A DNA stretch of 64,000 nt from Campylobacter fetus subsp. fetus. Lineage in GTDB: Bacteria; Campylobacterota; Campylobacteria; Campylobacterales; Campylobacteraceae. Under the pieces are notes generated by a model. That model saw only the letters and a program-made list of their open reading frames with translations, made no database searches and was not told the origin of the DNA. Location: NCBI RefSeq assembly GCF_900475935.1, contig NZ_LS483431.1, positions 806,001 to 870,000 of the forward strand, in the 5' to 3' direction. Shown here piece by piece: positions 24,984-33,235 of the stretch. Each line of letters opens with the position of its first letter. Positions within the stretch are counted from its first letter, which is position 1. A program made the translations under genes and the position numbers.

Positions 24984-26999
24984 ATGAAGCTATTGATTGA
25001 AATCGGCGTTGAAGAGTTGCCGGCAATCCCTTTTTTAAGGGAATTAAATAATATAAAACCAAAATGGAAGCAAGTTTTAGACGAATACGGACTTGATAGC
25101 AAATTTAATCTTGAATATACTCCAAGAAGAATCGTGATAAACGGCGATATACCAGAACTTACGCCTGATTTAGAAGTTGAAAATATAGGAGCTCCAAAAA
25201 GCGTTGCTCTGCAAGACGGTAAATGGAGCGCGGCTGCTTTGGGATTTGCTAAGAAGTGTGGCATAAGTCAAGATGAGCTTGGTTTTAAAGAGATTAAAGG
25301 TAAAGAGGTTTTATATCATAAAAGCGTTATAAAAGGCAAGCTTGTTTCTGATTTACTGCCTGCTATGATAGAGAAATTCATACTCTCTTTAAATTTCGGG
25401 AAAAGTATGAGATGGGGAAACGGCGAATATGAGTTTATACGCCCTATACGCTCATTAATATCTATTTTAGGTGAAAAAAGCTTGGATTTTGAAATTTTTG
25501 GAGTTAAGAGTAAAAAAGCGTTTTATCCACATAGAAATTTCGGTTATGATATGATAGATTTTTCTAGTATAGATGAGTATTTTGAGCTTGTGCGAAAAAA
25601 TGGAATTATACTAAGCGCTACTCAGAGAAAAGAGAAAATTTTAAACGAATTTAAGACTATTGAGACTAAAAATAACCTGAAAATAGAGCTTGATTTTGAT
25701 CTTTTAGATGAAGTTGTAGCTATAACAGAGTATCCAACGGCACTCTTAGGTAGTTTTGAAAAAGAGTTTTTAGAGGTTCCTAGCGAAGTTATTATCACTT
25801 CAATGAAGGAAAATCAACGCTATTTTCCTTTGCATAATGCAGATGGAAAACTTAGCAATCATTTTGTAGTAGTAAGCAACGCTATTACAGATGACCATAA
25901 TTTAATAATAAGAGGAAATGAAAAAGTCTTAAGAGCAAGATTAAGCGATGCTAAGTTTTTTTGGCATAGTGATTTAGCTAGCGAGTTTAGTAGTGAAAAG
26001 CTAAAAAATATCACTTATCTAAATGAGTTAGGCAGTATGTACGATAAAGAACTCAGAGAGAGACAAATCGCTAGAATTTTAGCTAGTATCTACGATAAGG
26101 ATTTAAGATATGAGTTTGGTGGAGATTACGCTGATGAACTTGATAGGGCTGTCATGCTTAGCAAAGCCGATCTTACTACTAATATGGTTTATGAATTTAC
26201 AAATCTCCAAGGAGTAATGGGTGGGTATTACGCTGCATATAGAGACGAAAATCCGTTTATAATAGGCGCTATCAAAGAGCAGTATTTGCCAAACGCAAAT
26301 TTATATCCAAAAACTCTATTTTCAAGTTTAGTGGCGATATCAAACAAACTTGATACTTTAATGGGGCTTTTTAGTATAGGTAAGATACCAAGCGGAAATA
26401 AAGATCCATACGCATTAAGAAGAGCGGCTAGCGGAATTATAAAAATAGTACTAAATTTAGGTATAAATTTTGATTTGAGAAATATTTTAAATTTAATAAA
26501 ACCAAATTATAAAAATTTTGATTTAAACTATCTTGAAAGTTTTGTATATGAAAGACTTTATAGCATTTACGATGTTAACCCTTCTGTTATAAAAGCGTGT
26601 TTAAATAGCTCACAGAGTGACTTGAAAAGATTAAATGCAGCCATAATTGCACTTGATGAAATATGCAAAATGAAGGATTTTAAAGATAATTTCTCTACAT
26701 TTAAACGACTGTCTAATATTATAAAAGATAGCGAGATTGCAGAAGTAAATGAGAGTTTATTTGAAGAAGACGTGGAAAATGAATTAAACAATAAATTTAA
26801 AGCTCTAAATTTAAATATAGACGATACAAAAACATATCTTGAGAGTTTGTTTGGATTAAAAAACAGTATTGATCTTTTCTTCGACTCTGTGATGATAAAT
26901 CACGATAATCCAAAAATAAAAGCTAATAGAATCTCCATTATAGGTCAAATTTATAAAGCATTTTTAAAAGTGGCTGATATAAAGGAAATTAGCGCTTGA
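24984..26999 (+). CDS. glyS: Glycyl-tRNA synthetase, beta subunit
   Basis: tRNA-recognition subunit of the heterotetrameric bacterial glycyl-tRNA synthetase. At 671 aa it is close to the usual 680-690. It starts MKLLIEIGVEELPAIPF, the family signature, with FGKSMRWGNGEYEFIRPIRS (about 132-151), ITSMKENQRYFPLHN (about 270), LSKADLTTNMVYEFTNLQGVMGGYYA and GSGGNKDPYALRRAASG-like sequence (IPSGNKDPYALRRAASGII, about 470), and ends in the anticodon-binding-like domain. The alpha subunit glyQ is not in this window. AAGGAG precedes the start; the next gene overlaps by four bases. Confidence 0.95.
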   Translation: MKLLIEIGVEELPAIPFLRELNNIKPKWKQVLDEYGLDSKFNLEYTPRRIVINGDIPELTPDLEVENIGAPKSVALQDGKWSAAALGFAKKCGISQDELGFKEIKGKEVLYHKSVIKGKLVSDLLPAMIEKFILSLNFGKSMRWGNGEYEFIRPIRSLISILGEKSLDFEIFGVKSKKAFYPHRNFGYDMIDFSSIDEYFELVRKNGIILSATQRKEKILNEFKTIETKNNLKIELDFDLLDEVVAITEYPTALLGSFEKEFLEVPSEVIITSMKENQRYFPLHNADGKLSNHFVVVSNAITDDHNLIIRGNEKVLRARLSDAKFFWHSDLASEFSSEKLKNITYLNELGSMYDKELRERQIARILASIYDKDLRYEFGGDYADELDRAVMLSKADLTTNMVYEFTNLQGVMGGYYAAYRDENPFIIGAIKEQYLPNANLYPKTLFSSLVAISNKLDTLMGLFSIGKIPSGNKDPYALRRAASGIIKIVLNLGINFDLRNILNLIKPNYKNFDLNYLESFVYERLYSIYDVNPSVIKACLNSSQSDLKRLNAAIIALDEICKMKDFKDNFSTFKRLSNIIKDSEIAEVNESLFEEDVENELNNKFKALNLNIDDTKTYLESLFGLKNSIDLFFDSVMINHDNPKIKANRISIIGQIYKAFLKVADIKEISA

Positions 27000-28084
27000 G
27001 TGAAAATCCACGCTATTTAAAAGAGCAACTAATAACTTATCTTGGAAATAAACGTTCCTTGCTAGGTTTTATAGAAGCTGGTATAAAAGGTGTAAAGCAA
27101 GATATAAAAAAAGATAAAGTTAGTTTTGCAGATATTTTTAGCGGCTCTGGTATCGTAGCACGAATGGCTAGAGCCCATTCGCATACGATATATACAAATG
27201 ATCTTGAGTTGTATTCAAAAGTTATAAATGAGTGCTATCAAACAAATTATAGCGATGAACTAAATGAAAAACTTGATTTTTATTATCATAAATTAAGTGA
27301 TATAAAAGATTTAAAAAGAGGGTTTATAACATCTTTATATGCTCCAAAAGATGAAAATGATATCAAAAAAGACGACAGGGTATTTTTTACTCTTAAAAAT
27401 GCGATGATTATAGATACTTTAAGAACTGCTATAGATGAGATAGTTCCAGATGAATTAAGGGTATTTTTCTTAGCTCCGCTTCTTTCTGAAGTAAGCGTTC
27501 ATAGTAATACTAGTGGTGTTTTTAAGGGATTTTATAAAAATAAACTTGGAATAGGCGAGTTTGGAGGAAACGGAAAAAACGCTCTTAAAAGGATAATGAG
27601 CGATATAACTTTGAAAAAACCTGTGCTTTCGAATTTTAAATGCGACTCATATGTTGCCCAAAAAGACGCCTTAGAGTTTGCTAAAGATATGCAAGAAGTA
27701 GATATTGCCTACCTTGATCCTCCATACAATCAACATCCTTATGGCTCAAACTATTTTATGTTAAATTTAATAGCAAAATATGAAAAACCAAAAGATATAA
27801 GCTTAGTGAGTGGCATTCCAAAACAATGGAATAGAAGCGTTTATAATAAAAAAAGAGATGCTTGTTTGGCATTTTTTGAGCTTATAAATAATTTAAAATC
27901 AAAGTATCTGTTGATATCGTTTAACAATGAAGGTTTCATAGATAAAGATGAGTTTATAACGAATTTATCAAAGATAGGTAGAGTTGAGTTAAAAGAGCAG
28001 AAATACAACGCTTTTCGCGGTAGTAGAAATTTAAACAGCAGAGATTTACATGTATTTGAGCAGCTTTATTGGGTAAAAAAATAA
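26996..28084 (+). CDS. D12-class N6-adenine DNA methyltransferase
   Basis: 362-aa methyltransferase with alpha-class motif order: an N-terminal LITYLGNKRSLLGFIEAGI (motif X-like), FADIFSGSGIVARMARA (SAM-binding motif I, about 43-59) and AYLDPPYNQHPYGSNYFML with the catalytic DPPY (about 241-244). No restriction endonuclease gene adjoins it, so it looks like an orphan epigenetic methylase; Campylobacter has several such enzymes that affect transformation and motility. The target site cannot be read from sequence. It starts inside the glyS stop region (TTGAGTGA) and is translationally coupled to it, an odd partner. Start codon is TTG. Confidence 0.85.
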   Translation: MSENPRYLKEQLITYLGNKRSLLGFIEAGIKGVKQDIKKDKVSFADIFSGSGIVARMARAHSHTIYTNDLELYSKVINECYQTNYSDELNEKLDFYYHKLSDIKDLKRGFITSLYAPKDENDIKKDDRVFFTLKNAMIIDTLRTAIDEIVPDELRVFFLAPLLSEVSVHSNTSGVFKGFYKNKLGIGEFGGNGKNALKRIMSDITLKKPVLSNFKCDSYVAQKDALEFAKDMQEVDIAYLDPPYNQHPYGSNYFMLNLIAKYEKPKDISLVSGIPKQWNRSVYNKKRDACLAFFELINNLKSKYLLISFNNEGFIDKDEFITNLSKIGRVELKEQKYNAFRGSRNLNSRDLHVFEQLYWVKK

Positions 28085-28119
28085 TAGCTTATCTTATCTT
28101 TTTATCTCAAAAAAACAGC

Positions 28120-28521
28120 TCAATACTTTCCTTGATATACAACTTTTTCTTTAACTTGATAATATATGCTGATTTTACCATCAATTTTGCGAAAATCCCT
28201 TATGTACTGTGAAATTTCATTTGCTATTTTATTAAACGTAGCTTGACTTATAAGGATTTTACCGACTAAATTTGCTTCTGTGCCTTTAGCCCATGCATTT
28301 ACATTTGCATCATCTAGAAGCGTTCCATAAGCTAACATTATATCTTGTTTATTTTGCTCATCGAAGTTCATATAATCAACTTCGATATTTTGCGATTGAG
28401 ACTCTTGTACAACTTCTTTTATATTATCATTTTGTGCGGCGACTGCTATATTGTGCTGAGCATTGTTTTTAGCAGAACAGCCAGTAAATATAAGAAGTAA
28501 GATATATATGTAGATTTTCAT
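28120..28521 (-). CDS. Predicted lipoprotein
   Basis: 133-aa lipoprotein with lipobox LIFTGC (Cys at about 15). The mature protein begins with an Asn/Gln-rich, low-complexity linker (about 16-50), then a small folded part with YMNFDEQNKQDIMLAYGTLL, and ends with IDGKISIYYQVKEKVVYQGKY. The family is not recognised. It overlaps the upstream small membrane protein gene by 4 bases and so is coupled to it; both follow the AGCS symporter gene. Confidence 0.65.
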   Translation of the reverse strand: MKIYIYILLLIFTGCSAKNNAQHNIAVAAQNDNIKEVVQESQSQNIEVDYMNFDEQNKQDIMLAYGTLLDDANVNAWAKGTEANLVGKILISQATFNKIANEISQYIRDFRKIDGKISIYYQVKEKVVYQGKY

Positions 28522-28784
28522 ACTTCGCTTGCCTTTAGACGTTTTTTACTATGCTTGTTTAAAAATTTAGCATATTTTGTCCCATAAAGACCGGCGTGCC
28601 ATAGACTAAATCCCACCATTGCGGCACCTGCTATAGTATGGAGTTTTGCCGCTTTTTTATTTTTCATATTAAAAGCCGTTATAGTAAGTATGCCAAGACT
28701 AGCGCTTAAAGCTATTTTGGCTGATTTTCTTTGAAACTCTAAGTCTAAGAGTTTGTTTGATATTTTATTCCCAACATTCTGCAT
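28518..28784 (-). CDS. Small two-helix membrane protein with conserved His
   Basis: 88-aa protein with a basic N-terminus, two hydrophobic segments (about 26-42 and 50-68) and a Lys-rich C-terminus. The second segment, LHTIAGAAMVGFSLWHAGLYG, has two His residues about 16 positions apart, reminiscent of small cytochrome b-like membrane helices, but ligands on a single helix are not proof of heme binding. It overlaps the symporter gene upstream by 20 bases and the lipoprotein gene downstream by 4. Function unknown. Confidence 0.6.
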   Translation of the reverse strand: MQNVGNKISNKLLDLEFQRKSAKIALSASLGILTITAFNMKNKKAAKLHTIAGAAMVGFSLWHAGLYGTKYAKFLNKHSKKRLKASEV

Positions 28785-30192
28785 TTTTTATACCTAATTC
28801 CTTAGCTTTAAAAACAGGTTCTTTTCCTGCTTTTTTCTGTATTATATAGTCTCGAAGCGTTACTTTAACTATATTAGATAAAAATAGTATTGCCAATATA
28901 TTTAAAGTCGCCATACCTGCCATAAGTATATCTGCTAAACTCCAAGCTATGGTTAAGTTCATTTGAGCTCCTATAAATACCATCGCTACAGCAGAAACTT
29001 TAAATAAAAACATAATTATCCTATTATTTGTTAAATATTTTATATTTGCTTGAGCGTAATAGTAATTTCCTATAAGAGATGTTATGGCAAATAATGCAAT
29101 AGCTGCCGATACGAAGTGTAATCCTATATCTCCGAAATACTCTTGCATAGCTTGTTGTACGAGAGGAAGCGCTGTTAGTTCTTGTCCTTTTTCTATAAAT
29201 TTAGTAGAAAATAGCACTAAAAACGCTGTACTAGTACATATAAATACATCTATAAATACCGCAAAACTTTGTACTAATCCTTGTTTTGCAGGGTGGCTAG
29301 TATGGGCAGCAGCAGCTGCATTTGGCGCCGAGCCCATACCTGCTTCATTTGAAAAAAGTCCTCTTTTTATGCCTATTGCAATTGCAGATCCGGCAAAACC
29401 TCCAAAAATAGCTTTAAAATCAAACGCTTCTTTAAATATAAGCGTCAAAACTTCAGGTATTTTTTCATAGTTTAAAATTATGGCGATTACTGCTAAAAGA
29501 GTATATGCGATAGCCATATAAGGCACAATAATAGAGCTAACTTTACCTATGGTGTAACTTTTGCTAAAAAATAAAATAGTAGTTATAATTGTTAAAATAA
29601 TTCCTATATAGATAGTTATTCCGCTATTTTTAAACTCTTCCCAGGTGGTTGCCGGAGTGTAAATTTGAAAAGCTGAAGTCATGGTATAACTTTGTAATCC
29701 GTTAAAACCGTAGGCGTAAGTAAGTATTAGTATAATTGCAAATAAAGTGCCTATGCGTTTCATACCTAAAGCTTTTGTTATATAGTATGCGGGTCCGCCT
29801 TTGAATCCATTTCCATCTTTGCTTTTATAAATTTGAGCTAACGTACTTTCTGCAAATGCGCTTGCTCCGCCAAAAAATGCCATTGCCCACATCCAAAATA
29901 TAGCTCCGGCTCCACCGACTGTGATGGCAAAAGCGATTCCAGCTATATTTCCTATGCCGACTCTACTGGCGGTTGATATCATAAGTGCTTGAAAAGGGCT
30001 TATATGTTCAGGATGCAAGACATCGCTATCTGCTTTTTCTGTTACTGCTTTAAGGCTTTCTATGAACATCCCAATCTGTACAAATCCAAATTTAAAACTT
30101 AGGAAAATACCTACAAAAACAAGCAGGACAACAAGATAATATGTATATAACCAGTCATTAAGGTTATCTAGTAAAGAGATTATAAAATTCAT
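28765..30192 (-). CDS. Sodium:alanine symporter (AGCS family)
   Basis: Inner-membrane sodium-coupled transporter for alanine or glycine, 475 aa with about 10-11 membrane segments. Family signatures: FQALMISTASRVGIGNIAGIA (about 68-88), the FFGGASAFAESTLAQIYK loop, GGPAYYITKALG (about 132) and RGLFSNEAGMGSAPNAAAAA (about 274), with the conserved residues of the AGCS substrate site. GGAGACTTTAATG gives a good start. Two small envelope genes overlap or follow it in the same transcript; a metal-related cluster begins 68 bases upstream on the same strand. Confidence 0.92.
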   Translation of the reverse strand: MNFIISLLDNLNDWLYTYYLVVLLVFVGIFLSFKFGFVQIGMFIESLKAVTEKADSDVLHPEHISPFQALMISTASRVGIGNIAGIAFAITVGGAGAIFWMWAMAFFGGASAFAESTLAQIYKSKDGNGFKGGPAYYITKALGMKRIGTLFAIILILTYAYGFNGLQSYTMTSAFQIYTPATTWEEFKNSGITIYIGIILTIITTILFFSKSYTIGKVSSIIVPYMAIAYTLLAVIAIILNYEKIPEVLTLIFKEAFDFKAIFGGFAGSAIAIGIKRGLFSNEAGMGSAPNAAAAAHTSHPAKQGLVQSFAVFIDVFICTSTAFLVLFSTKFIEKGQELTALPLVQQAMQEYFGDIGLHFVSAAIALFAITSLIGNYYYAQANIKYLTNNRIIMFLFKVSAVAMVFIGAQMNLTIAWSLADILMAGMATLNILAILFLSNIVKVTLRDYIIQKKAGKEPVFKAKELGIKNAECWE

Positions 30193-30260
30193 TAAAGTCT
30201 CCTATATATTAATATTTTATTATATCTTACAAAATATTAATATGCTATAAAATTATAAAA

Positions 30261-32354
30261 CTAATAATTTTGATTTATATCTGCACTATTTAGTGAGTTT
30301 AAAAGCAATGCTATGGTAGTTCCGTTATGTAAAACAGCGGTTTGTATAGGACTTAGTTTGCCAAGAGTTGCACCAAGCAGTATTCCTGAGTTTATACCTA
30401 CTGTTGCTTTGAAATTTAAATTTATCTTTTCCATAGTTTTATTTGCTATTAGTTTTGCCTTTGCTACTGAGCATATATCGTCTTTTAAAAGACTTATATC
30501 AGCGCTTGCTTTTGCTATATCAGCACCTTTGCTCATGCTTATTCCGACATTTGACTTCACTAGACTTGGAGCGTCGTTTATACCGTCTCCTATGAATGCT
30601 ATATTCTTTCCGCTTTTTCTTAAATTTTCAATAATTTGTGCTTTATCCGTAGGTAAGCAATTTGCAAATACCTTGTCTACACCGATACTTTTTGCTACTT
30701 CATCGGCTTTGTTTTGTACATCTCCTGTTAGCATTATTATCTCTTTTACGCCGTACTCTTTTAATTTCTCTATGCACTCTTTTGCATTGTCTCTTATCTC
30801 GTCTTTTAGAGCTATTGTACCTATTAATTTTTTATCGTATCCTATATATAGCATAGCAAATCCGCTTTTGATACTCTCTTCAAGCTTTGATTTATGAGCA
30901 GAAAAATCTATCATTTCATCATCTTCAAGAAAGTGCCTGCTTCCTATAACTACTTCTTTTCCTTTTACCACCGTTTTTACACCGTGAGCTACTATGAACT
31001 CTACTTCTTCATGGTGTATGTGATGAAAACCTCTTTGCCTTGCTGCTTTGACTATAGCTTCGGCTACTGGGTGAAAGTAGTGCTCTTCTGCACTTGCTGT
31101 TAAATTTAACAGTTCATCCGAATTAATTCCTTCATCAAAACTATAAATTTCGGCTACGCTTAAATTTCCGTATGTAAGAGTTCCTGTTTTATCAAAAACA
31201 AATGTATCTGCATTTGCTAGAGCTTCTATTGCTTTTGCTCCTTTTATCAAGATACCATCACGTCCAGCTTTGCTTATACTTGTTTTAAAGGCTACTGGCG
31301 TTGCTAATTTCAGAGCGCATGAATAGTCTGCTTGCAGCACCGAAGCCATAGCCATCGTATTTTTATTTATTATATAACTAAGACCGGCTAGTCCAAGAGT
31401 TACTGGTACTAATTTATCTGCAAGTTTCGTAGCTTTTAACCCTATTGATGATTTCTCGTTTAAGCTTGCTTGAATGTATTTTTTTATGCGACTAGTGGCA
31501 GTTTCATCGCCTATAAGTTCTGCCCATATTTTTATACGTCCTTCTTCAACTATAGTTCCGCTCATAACTCTATCGCCACGCTCTTTTTTGACCGGTTCTG
31601 CTTCTCCTGTCATGCTCACTTGATTTATGCTAGCACTTCCTTCTACGATATATCCGTCTATAGCTATGCTCTCACCAGTAGATACTACTACTATATCTCC
31701 TATTTTTATATCTTTTGCATTTATGAGCTTGAGCTCTTTTTTGCCATTACCTATCACTTCTATCCACGCCTCTTTTACATTTGGACGTGCTAATTCTTTT
31801 ATTAGATCATCACTTTTATGTACCGTACTTTCTTCTATGTATTCACCTAAATTTAAAAGGAGATTCGTACCGTTTGCAGCTGAGTAATCTCCTCTTGCGA
31901 GGCTGACTCCAACAGCCAACGCTTCAAGAGTCTTACTTGTAAGCCCTTCGTGAAGTAACTCATAAGCGCCTTCTTTAAAAAGTTCTTTAGAGCCTGCAAG
32001 AGTAGCTGCTATGTTTATAAATTTATTTTTATTTATACTAGTTAAGGCTAATATCGCTGCTGATTTATAAATTTCAGCTTTGCTTGGAGCATTTTTTATA
32101 CTTTTTAAAGTTGAAATTTGTATGTTACTGATATCTTGTATTATATTTTTTAAATTTCGACTATAAGTTATTATAATGCTTTTTGCGGCTTTATTTACTC
32201 TTGCGTTTAGAACATCTTCTAACTTTAAAATTTCAGCTTCAAGATTTCTCTCATCGATAAATTCGTTTAGTTCGTTGCAGATAAATCTAACTCTGTTATT
32301 TACGTGACTGGCTATTTTTAGACTATTTTTGGGCATTGACTTCAGCTTTGGCAT
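30261..32354 (-). CDS. P1B-type metal ATPase without CPC motif (FezB-like)
   Basis: P-type ATPase of about 697 aa. The N-terminal about 75 residues are HMA-like but lack CxxC (HVNNRVRFIC, then VLNARVNKAAKSIIITYS). The actuator loop has SMTGEAEP; the phosphorylation site is FDKTGTLT (Asp390), with HP (430), TGD (545) and GDGINDAP (591) for the nucleotide and P domains. The metal-binding TM4 motif normally reading CPC is DYSCALKLATP (345-355), and the last helices contain HNGTTIALLLNSL. Loss of CPC argues against Cu or Zn export. I recall that ferrosome ATPases form the non-CPC P1B-6 group; the neighbours fit this. I start at the ATG at 32354; an in-frame TTG lies two codons upstream. The 5' end overlaps the preceding gene. 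Confidence 0.85.
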   Translation of the reverse strand: MPKLKSMPKNSLKIASHVNNRVRFICNELNEFIDERNLEAEILKLEDVLNARVNKAAKSIIITYSRNLKNIIQDISNIQISTLKSIKNAPSKAEIYKSAAILALTSINKNKFINIAATLAGSKELFKEGAYELLHEGLTSKTLEALAVGVSLARGDYSAANGTNLLLNLGEYIEESTVHKSDDLIKELARPNVKEAWIEVIGNGKKELKLINAKDIKIGDIVVVSTGESIAIDGYIVEGSASINQVSMTGEAEPVKKERGDRVMSGTIVEEGRIKIWAELIGDETATSRIKKYIQASLNEKSSIGLKATKLADKLVPVTLGLAGLSYIINKNTMAMASVLQADYSCALKLATPVAFKTSISKAGRDGILIKGAKAIEALANADTFVFDKTGTLTYGNLSVAEIYSFDEGINSDELLNLTASAEEHYFHPVAEAIVKAARQRGFHHIHHEEVEFIVAHGVKTVVKGKEVVIGSRHFLEDDEMIDFSAHKSKLEESIKSGFAMLYIGYDKKLIGTIALKDEIRDNAKECIEKLKEYGVKEIIMLTGDVQNKADEVAKSIGVDKVFANCLPTDKAQIIENLRKSGKNIAFIGDGINDAPSLVKSNVGISMSKGADIAKASADISLLKDDICSVAKAKLIANKTMEKINLNFKATVGINSGILLGATLGKLSPIQTAVLHNGTTIALLLNSLNSADINQNY

Positions 32355-32610
32355 CTTCAAATCTCTCTTTTAACTCTTCGGTACCGCTTTGTAATAAATT
32401 TGTGGCTTTTACTATCGCTTTAAATAGTGTTTGCTGCGCATTTTGGTTTGTTAAAAGATATGTGATTCCAGCACCTAGCAATACTCCTTTTAAAAATCCT
32501 GCCGTATTAAAGTTATCTGGTATAAATGGAATATCTTTTGTTAAGTTATTTATAGTTTCATTTATAGCTGATTTGTCTGTGTTTTGGTTGTTAATGTATG
32601 GATTTGTCAT
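32323..32610 (-). CDS. Small membrane protein with YtxH-like layout (metal-ATPase cluster)
   Basis: 95-aa protein: polar N-terminus (1-35), one membrane helix with the glycine pattern GFLKGVLLGAGITYLL (about 38-53), then a long amphipathic helix rich in Lys and Glu (about 58-95, SGTEELKERFEDAKAEV). It is not assigned to a named family beyond a YtxH-like layout. It overlaps the 100-aa gene upstream by four bases and the ATPase gene downstream by 32 bases, so it is tightly coupled to the transporter. It shares the F-x-x-G-x-x-x-G membrane motif with three other proteins of the cluster. Confidence 0.75.
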   Translation of the reverse strand: MTNPYINNQNTDKSAINETINNLTKDIPFIPDNFNTAGFLKGVLLGAGITYLLTNQNAQQTLFKAIVKATNLLQSGTEELKERFEDAKAEVNAQK

Positions 32611-32909
32611 TTGTTTTCCTTTAAAATACTATTTGTTGCTTTTATCATAGATAATCCAGCAGCTACTTTTATAGCCGCATTTATATATTTTCCTTGTACT
32701 ACGTCATTTGACGCCCATATCCCAAATCCGGCGGCGATACCGCTTTCAATACTAATTTTTAAAACTTTTTTCATGGCGGTTTTTGTATCTATTTGACCAT
32801 ATTTTACTTGATTTAAAGAGATGGCGCTAGATGCTATAAAACCTATCAAGGAACCGCTAAGAAAATTATCCGCAGGTAGTCTCGAAGTAGAAAATAAACT
32901 GTTATTCAT
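32607..32909 (-). CDS. Small membrane protein, glycine-zipper type (metal-ATPase cluster)
   Basis: 100-aa protein with three hydrophobic stretches: NFLSGSLIGFIASSAISL (about 15-32), a middle Gly/Ala-rich one SGIAAGFGIWAS (about 56-67), and INAAIKVAAGLSMI (about 76-89). Short helices rich in Gly, Ala and Ser suggest packing against other small membrane proteins. No named family recognised. It lies between two other small membrane protein genes, 32 bases after the 97-aa gene and overlapping the 95-aa gene by 4. Confidence 0.72.
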   Translation of the reverse strand: MNNSLFSTSRLPADNFLSGSLIGFIASSAISLNQVKYGQIDTKTAMKKVLKISIESGIAAGFGIWASNDVVQGKYINAAIKVAAGLSMIKATNSILKENK

Positions 32910-32941
32910 ATTTTAAATTCCTTCTAAATCTATACTATTAT

Positions 32942-33235
32942 TTAAATTTGAAAATCTTGTTTGTTTTGATCTGTTTGCGGTGCTTTTTTTGCTTGCGGTT
33001 TTCTCGGTTTTCTAGTTTTTACCGGTTTTTCGCTGCTTAAATTTTCAAGTTTGACTACTTTTAAAGAGCTATCTTTTGCTTTTTTAGCTATCTCTTTACC
33101 TTTATCAAGTCCTGTTAAAAGGCTATTTTGTATCGCTTTTCTATTATTAAAAGCATATATAGCAAGCCCGCCTACTAAAGCTCCGGCTAAGAATGGAAGT
33201 GCCATTTTAAATCCTTTATTTGAGATATTATTCAT
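32942..33235 (-). CDS. Small membrane protein with basic tail (metal-ATPase cluster)
   Basis: 97-aa bitopic protein: one glycine-rich membrane helix MALPFLAGALVGGLAIYAF (about 11-29), then a cytoplasmic tail with an amphipathic helix (KGKEIAKKAKDSSLKVV) and a very basic Lys/Pro stretch (KPVKTRKPRKPQAKKAPQ). Layout is YtxH-like; function unknown. It overlaps the ferritin-like gene by eight bases (ATGAATAA). The basic tail could bind phosphate-rich or acidic partners; this is speculation. Confidence 0.72.
   Translation of the reverse strand: MNNISNKGFKMALPFLAGALVGGLAIYAFNNRKAIQNSLLTGLDKGKEIAKKAKDSSLKVVKLENLSSEKPVKTRKPRKPQAKKAPQTDQNKQDFQI

Noticed and set aside
29084-29470. 128-codon open frame on the plus strand
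   Set aside because: Antisense of the AGCS symporter gene; composition mirrors the membrane helices of the real gene.
30313-30897. 194-codon open frame on the plus strand
   Set aside because: Antisense of the P-type ATPase catalytic domains; the minus-strand reading has all family motifs, this one has none.
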